A stretch of 64,000 bases of DNA from Linepithema humile (Eukaryota; Arthropoda; Insecta; Hymenoptera; Formicidae). The notes below the pieces were generated by a model that saw nothing but the letters and a program-made list of their open reading frames with translations, made no database searches and had not been told where the DNA came from. The translations under genes and the position numbers were made by a program. Numbering within the stretch: the stretch's first letter is position 1; the number at the start of each line of letters is the position of its first letter. Location of the stretch: positions 12,479,426 through 12,543,425 of the forward strand of contig NC_090130.1 in the NCBI RefSeq assembly GCF_040581485.1, read 5' to 3'. This document shows, piece by piece, positions 35,054-45,180 of the stretch.

Positions 35054-36827
35054 TGCGACGACTTTTCCGTCGGGCAGAAGTACACCCGCCGGTAAGCGTG
35101 TCAAACCTCGTTGCTCTATTTTATAGATCTTAGTAATTATTGCGAAACTTATAGTTGGGCGCCAGGCGCGGATTAACGCGCCACACGAACAAATTACGTT
35201 AGAGTTAATTTTTTCTTTAAAGAGCAACGGCAATAAGCGCGACTAGCCCACTCTACAACTGGCAGAGGGGCGAGGTTCTTTAGAGATGCTAACCCGGTTT
35301 GGAGAGAGGAGTCTGAAATAAACGGTTATTAAGAACACACTAATCAGTAACAAATAACATTTAATTATAAATTAGATTAAGTGAGATTGACGCCGGGTGA
35401 CGGGCGTCTTAACAATCCCGCGGAGTGGAGACATGTTTTATCTCAGTGAGAGGCGTTATGATTTCACTGTTCAACTTGCGGAAATCCGCGTACTTCCGTC
35501 TCACGCGGTATAATCTTCGGCGTACAAATTCAGTAACTTTCATTCGGTGCGGTTGTTACAATTAGCTCTACTTCAATCTTTCTTCATACGGTTAGCCTAC
35601 AATACAAACTCTATCCCAGTATTATTCTTACGGTTCTGAATGTAAGCGCTCGACCGAAGGCCGAGGCGAGAGATACGCGATAGGCTAACTCCAAAAATTC
35701 TAACACTCGGTACAGCAATACACAAATAGACGCGAAATTATCATTCATGAACGAGAGACATTAAGTAACGCAAAACGACTGTCGGCTCGGCAGCCCCGAG
35801 GGGGATAGCATGGTGAAATCTTATTCTATAGAAGCGGTAGTCAGCGGGGCCCGGCCTAAATCTAACCTCGCAACATATCGCGAGACATTTCGATACTCTT
35901 AATACACTTTCACGAAAACCAGGCGGGTTCTTATTTCCGCGAGGCTTGGGCCGCCTACTGATACCGCTCTTACCGCGAAGTCGAAGTGGTGGCCTTACAA
36001 ATCGCTGGTACGCCCGTGGTAGTCCTCGAGGTTTCGCCCAGGTTGCCGACTCGCCGAACAGTGACGACAGCGAGGCTCGCCGGACAGCGGTGACCTTCCG
36101 CGCATCGTCCTGCGCATGTAGATCCGCGCTATCGATTAGCGCTACTTGATCCTTCGATATCTCTAGCGATCTCGATCCTCGCGTCGCTCCTCGATTTTTC
36201 GGCCCTCGGTGACGCTTTTCCGAGGTGACCCCGGTCTCTCTCTTTTGGCAGCTGCCGTTAACGCCCTTCGTGGCCTTCTCCGTTTCCAGATCCGAGCCTT
36301 CTTTGAATCGGTCGTGAACTGGCCAGGTTCCGACCGGATTCCTCTTTCCTGGCTCGTTACAACAGCTCCTTGTTCGGGTACTCCACCCCGGGTCTTCGGC
36401 GTGTGAGAGCGCGCTTCCCTCTCGGGCGTCATCTCTCTCGGTGCGTTCACCGGCCTCGATATGCTCCGTATCTGAAATCGTAACTGCGGTAGCGACTGTG
36501 TCTGGAATCGAATGATATTGGCAAGGGTGTTTTTACTTGCCCTTATCCTGGATCCGTCTGCACGCCGTCCGGGCCTCCGTCGTCCTGCCTGCTGAGTCCC
36601 TCGCAGGTCCCACGAAGGCTGCTCCACGGTAATTCACAATATGGGAGTTTGGCCACTCACCACGACTCGCTTAATTCGCTACAACGCAAAATCTAAAATC
36701 TCCAAAAAAAGGAATTAAGAGGGAGAGGTCGTCGCCCCCCCGCGGTGGGGTCTCCGACCTCAAATTTCCCTCCTCGATCGGGCTTTCTCGCCCTTGTGAC
36801 GGACGTCAAAAAAAAAGTCACGTCACA
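35054..36827 (-). mobile_element. Solo LTR C in the Transib 5' region
   Basis: The plus strand starts TGCGACGACTTTTCCG and ends AGTCACGTCACA. It is flanked by ATAT at 35050-35053 and ATAT at 36828-36831. It is 1,774 bp long. It is an inverted-orientation sister of solo LTR D (38090-39885), with high similarity along the whole length, including an ORF of 154 codons present in both. The same ORF in two LTR copies is shared ancestry and not evidence of a gene. No internal retroelement genes lie between C and D, only Transib sequence, so these are two separate insertions. Confidence 0.9.
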
Positions 36828-36831
36828 ATAT

Positions 36832-37330
36832 ATCCACCATCTTTAAACATATTAATGAATATCATAATATTAAGCGTAAGACTACAGTGAGTAGTCAAAG
36901 TTGCAGATGAAGAAAAAAAATGTACTATTTTTTTGAACGTAATTTTACAGTAATGAATATTAAGTTTGGAAATCACTTTGGGTGAAAACTGATACAATGT
37001 ATTATAATAAAGTTGTAAAATGGTATTTTGTAAATCAAAAACTGCATTATTTATTTTTCTCTCACTTAGTCTTATTTCATACGTGACGGATGAAAAAAGT
37101 CGTTTTATATGGTATCTTAACTTCTATAATCTGTACTGCGATTTGAAAGATAGCAGAAGATTTTATGAAACCGATGTGGCCGTATTCAGTAAGGTCAAAA
37201 GTTATCGTCGATTGTTTATTCATCCGCCACTATCCGCCACTCCGTTGTTGAGACACTCCGGAAGCGCGTGCAGCGGACATTTTTGTTGATTTTCGTCGTT
37301 ACCGCTATTTACGTCAACTAAAATAGAAAT
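36832..37330 (+). other. Transib 5' non-coding region
   Basis: AT-rich sequence between solo LTR C and the transposase start. The ORF at 37020-37289 shows no family features. It probably contains the promoter and leader of the transposase; no clear TATA box could be chosen. Confidence 0.5.
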
Positions 37331-38085
37331 ATGGAAAACTATAAAGTGACGCGACAAATGTTGCACAATTTGATGATGACAGTTGAGTGCAAAAACAATG
37401 CCGAAGCTACTGATCTTAAGAAGAACCGCGTTCTTGATCATTTGCAAACCTTATTTAATATCAATGATGATAAAAAAGCAGTTGATGCGCTTAAAACATA
37501 CGTAAGAAACAATTTTTTTTCGCCTTACTTCCAAAAATGGAGAAAGAAAGACGTCAATAAAACTGCAAACAAGTTCGAAGAAAAATACGCGGCTTGGTTG
37601 AGCACGGAATTAACGTTCCCCGATATTGTTTTTCGTTGCTTAACCAATACCTCCATTTCGGCAAAAGCCAATAAAAGTAAGTAGTCTATTTAATTTTAAT
37701 TAGATCTATATTGTTTTCTATTTGTTAAAAATTACATTAAAATTTCGTGCGATGTGTATTTATCTGTACTAATGTGTTTAGGTTAAAATAAGCCCCTTAA
37801 ATCCCCCTTAAATTTTCGTCTCTTAGGAACACGCGGTCACCCAGAAAAATCATTTGACAAATGCACAGATACAGTGAAGCGGAGAAAAACTAAAAAAATC
37901 CGTGAATCAACTTCAGCAAGCGTTTTGGCATTTTCAGCAGCTATGAATTTCAGATCAGAGGGTAACGAGGTGGCTGCAAAGTTGATAACGGAGGCAACAA
38001 CAATAACACCGGCCAGAGCAAAGGAAATTGTTAAACAACGGAAAACATCGCCAAAGACAAATATCCGCATGTCGCCGCAGAAAGC
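37331..38085 (+). pseudogene. Transib transposase, N-terminal exons
   Basis: Exon 1 (37331-37676) opens MENYKVTRQMLHNLMM and ends at a donor AAAA|GTAAGT. Exon 2 starts after TCTCTTAG at 37827, with RGHPEKSFD and TVKRRKTKKIRES, followed by RSEGNEVAAKLITEA, all recalling the N-terminal region of Transib proteins. Phases of donor and acceptor agree. The exon is cut by solo LTR D after MSPQKAL and continues at about 39886. In the family this region binds the terminal repeats. Confidence 0.85.
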
Positions 38086-38089
38086 ACTT

Positions 38090-39885
38090 TGTGACGTGAC
38101 ATTTTTGACGTCCGTCACAAGGGCGAGAAAGCCCGATTGAGGAGGGAAATTTGAGGTCGAAGACCCCACCGCGGGGGGCGGCGACCTCTCCCTCTTAATT
38201 CTCTTTTGGAGATTCTAGATTTTGCGTTGTAGCGAATTAAGCGAGTCGTGGTGAGTGGCCAAACTCCCATATTGTGAATTACCGTGGAGCAGCCTTCGTG
38301 GGACCTGCGAGGGACTCAGCAGGCAGGACGACGGAGGCCCGGACGGCGTGCAGACGGATCCAGGATAAGGGCAAGTAAAAACACCCTTACAAATATCATT
38401 CGATTCCAGACACAGTCGCTACCGCAGTTACGATTTCAGATACGGAGCATATCGAGGCCGGTGAACGCACCGAGAGAGATGACGCCCGAGAGGGAAGCGC
38501 GTTCTCACACGCCGAAGACCCGGGGTGGAGTACCCGAACAAGGAGCTGTTGTAACGAGCCAGGAAAGAAGAATCCGGTCGGAACCTGGCCAGTTCACGAC
38601 CGATTCAAAGAAGGTTCGGATCTGGAAACGGAGAAGGCCACGAAGGGCGTTAACGGCAGCTGCCAAAAGAGAGAGACCGGGGTCACCTCGGAAAAGCGTC
38701 ACCGAGGGCCGAAATATCGAGGAGCGACGCGAGGATCGAGATCGCTAGATATATCGAAGGATCAAGTAGCGCTAATCGATAGAGCGGATCTACATGCGCA
38801 GGACGATTGCGCGGAATGTCACCGCTGTCCGGCGAGCCTCGCTGTCGTCACTGTTCGGCGAGTCGGCAACCTGAGAGGAACCTCAAGGACCACAACGGGC
38901 GTACCGACGTTTTGTAAGGCCACCACTTCGACTTCGCGGTAAGAGCGGTATCAGTAGGCGGCCCGAGCCTCGCGGAAATAAGAACCCGCCTGGTTTTCGT
39001 GAAAGAGTATTAAGAGTATCGAAATGTCTCGCGATATGGTGCGAGGTTAGATTTAGGCCGGGCCCCGCTGACTACCGCTTCTATAGAATAAGATTCCACC
39101 ATGCTATTCCCCTCGGGGCTGCCGAGCCGACGGTCGCTTTGTATAGTATAATGTCTTTTGTATAAGTAATAATTTCGCGTCAATTCTCGTAATGGTGTAC
39201 CGAGCGTAAGAACTTATTGAAGTTAGCCTGTCGTGTATTTCTCATCTCGACCTTCTGTTGAGCGTTAATACTAAGAACAATTAAAAATCGCGTAAGGAAA
39301 GAATTGCGTTGTACGCTGACTATTATCAAGAGAGATTAACGTAGAGTGAATAGCAACGACCGTACCCAATGAGAAGTATAGAACTGGTACGTCGAAAATA
39401 TTATACCGCGTGAGACGGAAGTACGCGGATTTCCGCGAATCGAATATCCAAAATCATAGAGCCTCTCTCCGAGGTAATTTATGTCTCCGCTCCACGGAAT
39501 TGTTAAGGCGCCGATCACCCGGCGTCGAACTCACTTGATTACTCAATTATCTATATCACCTCATTACTGGAAATACATGTTATTTGTTACTGATTAGTGT
39601 GTTCTTAATAACCGTCTATTTCAGACTCCTCTCTCCAAACCGGGTTAGCATCTCTAAAGAACCTCGCCCCTCTGCCATTTGTAGAGTGGGCTAGTCGCGC
39701 TTATCGCCGTTGCTTTCAAATAAATAAAATATTGTTTTGACGTAACTTGTTCGTGCGGCGCGTTAATCCGCGCCTGGCGCCCAATCATAAGAATTGTCGA
39801 AATTGGTAACATCCAGTAAATAAAGCAACGAGGTTTGATACGCTTACCGGCGGGTCTACTTCTGCCCGATGGAAAAGTCGTCGCA
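38090..39885 (+). mobile_element. Solo LTR D, inserted in the Transib transposase exon
   Basis: Starts TGTGACGTGAC and ends GTCGTCGCA. It is flanked by ACTT at 38086-38089 and ACTT at 39886-39889. It is 1,796 bp long. Removing it with one duplication restores the transposase reading frame across the site. This supports the boundaries and shows that the LTR came after the Transib. It is the inverted counterpart of solo LTR C. Confidence 0.92.
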
Positions 39886-41271
39886 ACTTTCACTAATTAT
39901 AAGTGAGAATCTTACAAAGAAACAGTACCTGGTACTTCGACGTAATGCACGAGAGCATGGCCATGATTTGTATCCGGCATATGATCCCATTGTGGATGCA
40001 AAAAAATCTTTGTATCCGGCAAATATCACTGTTACGGAGAAAAAATGCGAGGTACCATTGAAGGATTTATTGGCGAAAACCTGTGACAGCATCATCAGCA
40101 ACCTGCGATCACCATTACAGGTGAAAGAAGGTCTCATACTGACCTGCAAGTGGGGCTTTGACGGGAGTAGTGGATATTCTCAGTACAAGCAACAAACATC
40201 TGAAAATATTTCTTATGAGAGCGTTTTCATTACATTGATGGTACCCCTGCAGCTCGTGGATGCCTCGAATACAGTGATATGGAAAAACCCGAGACCTTCG
40301 TTGACCCGCTTTTGTAGGCCGATACGGGTGCAGTGGTTGCACGAGACAAATGAAATTTTCAAAGAGGAAGAAGCTTACATCCTAGAGCAAATTAACAAGT
40401 TAGAGCCGTACCCATCAAAAATTGGCCCAATCAATTATTCGATGCTATTAACTATGGTAGATGGAAAAATATGCAACGTTTTAAGCGAAGCATCCGGAAT
40501 GCGTTGTTATATCTGCAATGCTGTTCCGACGGAAATGAACAAAATTCAGTCTATACGTAATCGACCTGAGCAGACCTCACAATTTAGATTTGGGCTGTCA
40601 GTGTTGCATGCAAACATTCGTTTTTTTGAGTGCTTGCTTGACATATTGCATATCGTCTTGATGTGAAAAAATGGAGGGTTCCGAAAGAAATGAAGCCCAT
40701 CGTTAATGAGAGAAAAAAGAAATTACAACAGAAATTTCGTGAAAAAATGGGTATCATTATTGATATGCCGAAGCCTGGCTTCGGTACAAGTAATGATGGC
40801 AATACAGCCAGACGTTTTTTTAAGAATTCTACATTGTCAGCTACGATTTCGGGTATTGACGAGAACTTAATCAGGCGCTTTAACGTTATTTTGAAAGCGA
40901 TGCGCAGTGGAAGGCCAATTAATATACAGAAGTTCCATATGTACTGCCTCAAGACGGCTAAAATATACGTTAAGCTATACGAGTGGTATTATATGCCTAC
41001 CACAGTGCACAAAATACTTATTCACGGAGCTTCTGTTATCGAGAACTTCATAGTACCAATTGGGCAACTTAGTGAAGAGGCTGCTGAGTCAAAAAATAAA
41101 GAATTCCGGCTCTTTCGGGAGTATTTCACACGGAAAAATTCGAGAGAAAATACGAACGATGACCTTTTTCGAAGACTTCTCCTCAGCTCAGATCCATTAC
41201 TGAGTACAATGGCCTGTTCAAGCTTGCCGAAATCACGAGAAAGCAAAAAATCAGAGGATCAGGAGATGTGA
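39886..41271 (+). pseudogene. Transib (RAG1-core-like) transposase, catalytic part
   Basis: The first catalytic Asp lies in CKWGFDGSSGYSQYKQ (about 40160). The second lies in TMVDGKICN (about 40460), followed by the zinc-binding-like MRCYICNAVPTEMN. The Glu lies in GQLSEEAAESKNKEFRLFR (about 41074), followed by TRKNSRENTNDDLF. All three catalytic acids are present. A one-base frameshift near 40650 separates the second Asp from the Glu region. The apparent start codon at 39869 belongs to solo LTR D, so the first six residues of that frame are not transposase. The C-terminus after 41271 is acidic and out of frame. Confidence 0.9.
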
Positions 41272-41895
41272 AATCTACTCATAGAGGAAGACGATGCAGA
41301 AGACCGAGATCGAGAGGAGGATACAGATATCATCGAAATAGAAGAACAAGAAGAAAAAGACGAAAGAGAAGAAGACTTGAGCGAAGCAGATGATGAAGTT
41401 TATGGATAGATTATGCCAACTAGTTTTATACAGGGTGAAAAAGTTCCGGACCGGTGAAATATTTATGTATATACATTTTTTTAATTTGTCTTATAATCTT
41501 AAAAATAAATTCAGTATCTCTAAAAACTTTTTTTAATATAATTGGAATTAGCATGTGTTAATTTACGATTTTACTAACAAGTAAATCTACCTTTATGTGA
41601 CTCGCCAATTTCATTGAAACTTAATGTTGACCGATAAAAAAAATACGTATCCATTATTTTTGCCTACTCTACAAGTGTGCAAAGTTTCAATGAAATTGGC
41701 GAGTCGTACAAAGATAGGTTTATTTGTAAGTCACAGCCCCCAGTGCATGCTTGTAGAGTCATGCAACAGCGTCTTTAGGGCTATGGCACCTTTAAGATAT
41801 GAGGTACGACTAAAACAATCTCAAAAATAAATATAGCGTGCTGAAAAATTAGAGAAACCATCTTTTATTTACCTTAAATACTGTGACGAATTAGT
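41272..41895 (+). other. Transib 3' region
   Basis: An acidic, out-of-frame tail (Glu/Asp-rich, to about 41410) is followed by AT-rich DNA. A short near-inverted pair (GACTCGCCAATTTCATTGAA at about 41599 against its reverse complement near 41685-41705) is noticeable. No other gene. Confidence 0.5.
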
Positions 41896-41936
41896 TATGA
41901 ATAAAGTTCACCTTCTTTTAGAAATCGACCACTGTG
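41896..41936 (-). repeat. Right TIR of Transib
   Basis: The reverse complement begins CACAGTGGTCGATTTCTAAA and continues AGAAGGTGAACTTTATTCAT, with few differences from the left TIR. Confidence 0.9.
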
Positions 41937-42695
41937 AGTCGGCGTCTTCGGCGTCGTTGGGCTGAGTCCTGGCGTTGGTCCTTGCACTCTTGCGGCACAC
42001 CGAACAGTGATTCTTCTCGGCTCTGCAAGCTGGTCCTTCTAATCCCGCGTCGCCTTCTCGCGCATCTTGCTGATTTTCCAAAAAGGGGGGCCCCTGAGAA
42101 CCGCCCACAGTTCATCCAGGGCGCCCCCCCCCCCTCCCCGCTTGCTGTGGTTTCTTTAAGTCGGCCGGTCGGTATCGCGTTGATAAGTCGATGTTCCCGG
42201 AAGAGACTGGTTAGGCTGGCCGGGCCATACTCCGGTCCTTCCGGGTGCAGCATCTTCGGAGTCCTCGATGTCGTCTGCAGCCGGGCGAGGTCCGCTGCTG
42301 CGTTTCTTTGCGAGTGTGTGACTAAAACCAAAGCGGAGTTAGTCGATAGGGCTTTGAATGGCGGAGGCGACGGGATCGCGGTACCTGACCTTGTCTGCTG
42401 CGGGGTCACTAACACGTGACACCCGTTGATGATCCCCCCGGCGTCCGGTCTCTATGGCGATGCTGAATCTTCGCCCTGAGGCACAAAATATGCAATGCCG
42501 CCCGCACGGGGTCTCGCCTTACAACTTAAACGATAATAGACATAAAAAACGGGAACGAAATATAAAATAACGCGCGAAAATGGTGGAGTCTCGCGGGTTG
42601 CTCTCTCAACGCGAGAAGCAACTCCAGGATTCTTTGCTCCCTCGGCCGGACTATCGCCCTTGTGACGGCGCTCGAAAAGCGTCACGTCACAACAT

Positions 42696-43482
42696 AGACA
42701 GACAGTACTCTCTCAAAGGAAAAAAAACTAAAAAAATAATAATTGTTAAACCAAAAAAAAACAATGGCACAAAGAGTGAAGAAGTTAAGGAAAAAGTATT
42801 AAAACTTTTAAAACCACAAAAAGACACAATAAGAATAAAAAATATGAGGAAAGCTAGAGATAGTGCACTGTTAATTGACATGGAAGCGGAAAATCTGGAG
42901 AAAATTAAAAAGATAGACTTTAATAGAGTAGACTTAAAGATAGAACAGCCAAGAAAAATAGGTCCATGCATTATAATATATGACATAGATAAAAACATTA
43001 CAAAAGAAGAAATAAAAAACAAATTATGGAATAAAAATCTAAACAGATCTGGATTGACAAAGTCACAACACGATGAAAGAATATTATTCAGATTCAGTAT
43101 GAAAAATAAAGACCCAAATTTAGTCAACTGGATACTCGAAGTGCCACCGAGAGTGTATAATGTTCTGCTGGACGGAGGAAGAGTGTACTTAGAGTGGAAA
43201 GCTTGTAGAGTAAGTGAATTCATTAACATCATCAGATGTTTCAAGTGCTTGGGCTATAGACACTCAACAAAAACTTGCGAGTCTGATCATCAATTCTGCG
43301 GTCACTGCGGTGATAAAGGACATGCATATAAAGAATGTCAAAAAAGATCAGAAAACCCTAAATGCGTGTGCTGTATAAGAAGTAAAAGGAAGCAAATGGA
43401 ACATAGCGTCAAAGATAAAACCTGCCCGGAGTATATAAGGCAGTTACAGAGATACAAGGACAAAATTAGTTATATAGAATGA
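42696..43482 (+). CDS. R1-clade element B ORF1, C-terminal half with CCHC knuckles
   Basis: Continues the ORF1 frame after the LTR. An RRM-like or esterase-type core is not evident. The end carries CFKCLGYRHSTKTC, CGHCGDKGHAYKEC and CVCCIRSKRKQMEH, aligned with the knuckles of element A at 29147-29330. The TGA at 43480-43482 overlaps the ORF2 start. The open frame extends left to 42580, but those codons are LTR sequence and not element protein. Confidence 0.85.
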
Positions 43483-43870
43483 CAATAAGATTCTTACAGA
43501 TAAACGCACAGAGAAGCTTAAACGTAGCTCACGAAGTAAGAAAAACAGTTAGTGAAAACAAAATAAACGTTTTAACTATTCAAGAACCATATTTATGTAA
43601 AAGACAAGTGAAAGGATACGCATCGATGACAGCAAAGATAGTTCAGAACCACGAGGATCAAGACACTAAGGCAGCGATAATAATATATAATGATAGCATA
43701 ACGGTCACACAATTTTCTTTGGAACAATTTAAAAACGAACACAGTATGTGCACATTTAAAGACTAAGGAAGAAAGTTTTTACATAATCTCGATATATTGT
43801 CAGTTCTCGTATAAAATAGAAGGTTTCTTAGCTGAACTGCAAGATATTATAAAGAACCCAGTAAACATTC
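43479..43870 (+). pseudogene. R1-clade element B ORF2, endonuclease N-terminus only
   Basis: Starts MTIRFLQINAQRSLNV with the Asn-containing first endonuclease motif and LTIQEPYL. A frameshift near 43760 moves the reading into a second frame containing IYCQFSYKIEGFL, matching element A at about 29680-29715. Homology stops at about 43870 at the satellite boundary, before the catalytic Asp/His motifs. Confidence 0.8.
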
Positions 43871-44232
43871 GATATCCCATGTATATACATGAAATATCCA
43901 TAATGTGAAAAAAATGTACTATATATACTATGTACATACATATGATATACGTTGATGTAGATACATTTGTGGATATACATAAGATATCTTATAGATATAC
44001 ATAGAATGTATATTCGAACGAGATCGCTGCCTGTATATACATAGAATATACCCCGTGTACATTTCATGTATATACATCAAACGTATATACATACGATATA
44101 CGCTGAGGTAGATACATTTATGGATATACATAGGATATCATATGGATATACATACAATGTATATTCGAACGAGATCGCTGCCTGTATATACATAGAATAT
44201 ACCTCATGTACATTCCATGTATATACTTGTAA
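43871..44232. repeat. 155-bp satellite-like direct duplication
   Basis: 43939-44090 and 44095-44232 share long stretches: ATATACGYTGAKGTAGATAC, GAACGAGATCGCTGCCTGTA and CATAGAATATACC. Both are rich in GTATATACATA-type motifs. The many short ORFs on both strands come from this composition. Confidence 0.8.
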
Positions 44233-44400
44233 CCAAGGTTGGGAAAGTTACTTTATGAAAGAAACTCGTTACCGTTACCGTTCTTTTTTCTAAAAAGTAA
44301 CTCGTTATCGTTACTCGTTATCAATTTTAAAAAGGAACTTGTTACCGTTGCCGTTACTCAAAAAGTAACGAATTGTTACAATTTCCGTTACTTTTTTTAT
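44233..44400. mobile_element. Probable MITE remnant with GTAACTCGTTAC-type repeats
   Basis: GGTTGGGAAAGTTACTTT is followed by repeated AAGTAACTCGTTAYCGTTAC motifs and poly(T). Short imperfect inverted and direct repeats of the GTAAC motif are dense. Similar sequences occur as small repeats in many animal genomes as I recall, but the superfamily is unassigned. Confidence 0.4.
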
Positions 44401-44789
44401 ATATAATACAAATTTTATGCACAATATTTCTAATATAAGATTTAATTAAACACTACAAATTTACAGTAAACATTAAAAATTTTTAAACACTATTTTTTAT
44501 TAAAGTAACAAAAATGACATAATTTTAATAATAATATCGCTATTAATATAGAGTGTAATAATTTTAATAATATATAATAAAAGTAATAATTTTGAATATA
44601 TTTTAAATAAGAAAAATTTTTAATAAGTTGTAAACCAGCTTTTTTAAAAATTTTTAGATGCTGTAAATATAAATTAAAAAGTTTTCTTATTGTTTTTCTA
44701 TAAATTCATAGATATATAGAGTAAATTTGAAAAATATAACGATAAAAATAACTGTTACCCATACAGAACAAAATATGCAGTAAATATCT
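44401..44789. other. AT-rich spacer
   Basis: No gene or repeat recognised beyond simple AT-rich sequence. Confidence 0.6.
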
Positions 44790-44796
44790 AATAAAT

Positions 44797-45165
44797 ATTT
44801 ATATATCCATTTGATATCTATATCTACTATGGATAACTTACAGATGTTTAATAGATGTATAAAATATCTATGTCTCTTGAATTACAAGCGGAGATATCTA
44901 ATAGATATTTACATATTATCCATCTATCCGTGTGCATCAACTAACTACCAAAGATATCCATTAGATATTTACATGTTATCCATATATCCATGTCCATCAA
45001 GTAGCTACCAAAGATATTCATTAGATATTTACATGTTATCCACATTTCCATGTCCATCAAGTAGCTAGCAAAGATATCCAGTAGATATTTATATGTTATC
45101 TACATATCTGTATCTACTAAGAAGCTATCAAAGATATTTAATAGTTGTTATCTATATTTATATTC
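44797..45165. repeat. 60-bp tandem satellite, about six units
   Basis: Units of 60 bp centred on AGATATCCATTAGATATTTA and CATGTTATCCATATATCC, with CATCAAGTAGCTACCAA, follow one another with substitutions. Because the unit is a multiple of three, one frame stays open (44811-45068) with a 20-residue repeat, which I do not regard as a protein. Confidence 0.85.
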
Positions 45166-45180
45166 TAGAAAATCTATGTA

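Larger units (their letters stand above)
34961..41936 (+). mobile_element. Transib DNA transposon with TIRs and 5-bp duplication AGTCG
   Basis: The left end is CACAGTGGCCCATTTCTAAA at 34961. The right end (41896-41936) is the reverse complement of CACAGTGGTCGATTTCTAAA. AGTCG is present at 34956-34960 and again at 41937-41941. A 5-bp GC-containing duplication and a CACARTG start are the hallmarks of Transib, the superfamily from which RAG1 derives. Inside are a RAG1-core-like transposase and two solo LTRs. Without those LTRs and their duplications the element is about 3.4 kb, a normal autonomous length. The transposase carries an insertion and a frameshift, so it is inactive. Confidence 0.93.
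33685..42691 (-). mobile_element. Solo LTR B, inserted in R1 ORF1 and itself split by Transib
   Basis: The outer parts are 33685-34955 and 41942-42691. On the plus strand the unit starts TGCGACGTGAAC and ends GCGTCACGTCACA, giving TG...CA ends. It is flanked by ACAT at 33681-33684 and ACAT at 42692-42695. Without the Transib and its duplication the LTR is about 2.03 kb. It shares with solo LTRs C and D the end CGCCCTTGTGACGG...GTCACGTCACA and the start TGCGACG, so it is a related but diverged family. Orientation is taken from that comparison. Internally it has many GC-rich tandem units and no coding gene. Confidence 0.8.
32696..43870 (+). mobile_element. R1-clade non-LTR retrotransposon B, split by nested insertions
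   Basis: Leader (32696-33014), ORF1 in two pieces (33015-33684 and 42696-43482), then the first 390 bp or so of ORF2 up to about 43870, where satellite DNA begins. The 9-kb gap in ORF1 is the solo LTR/Transib nest. Removing the LTR and one copy of its 4-bp duplication puts the two halves of ORF1 in the same frame. ORF1 and ORF2 overlap by four bases (ATGA at 43479-43482), suggesting coupled translation. ORF2 is lost from about 43870 on. Confidence 0.85.

Noticed and set aside
37020..37289. ORF upstream of the Transib transposase as an extra gene
   Set aside because: No recognisable motif and located in the expected 5' non-coding part.
36163..38748. Conserved 154-codon Arg-rich ORF found twice (36163-36627 minus, 38284-38748 plus)
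   Set aside because: Both lie inside solo LTRs C and D, which are copies of one sequence. GC-rich LTR DNA readily keeps frames open and no domain is seen.
39869..39885. ATG at 39869 as Transib transposase start
   Set aside because: The codon is in the end of solo LTR D. The transposase N-terminus lies upstream at 37331.
42580..42695. Start of the ORF at 42580 as the true R1 ORF1 start
   Set aside because: These codons are in solo LTR B; the element's own frame enters at 42696 from the first half ending at 33684.
44811..45068. 85-codon ORF with a 20-residue repeat
   Set aside because: Product of the 60-bp satellite whose length is a multiple of three.
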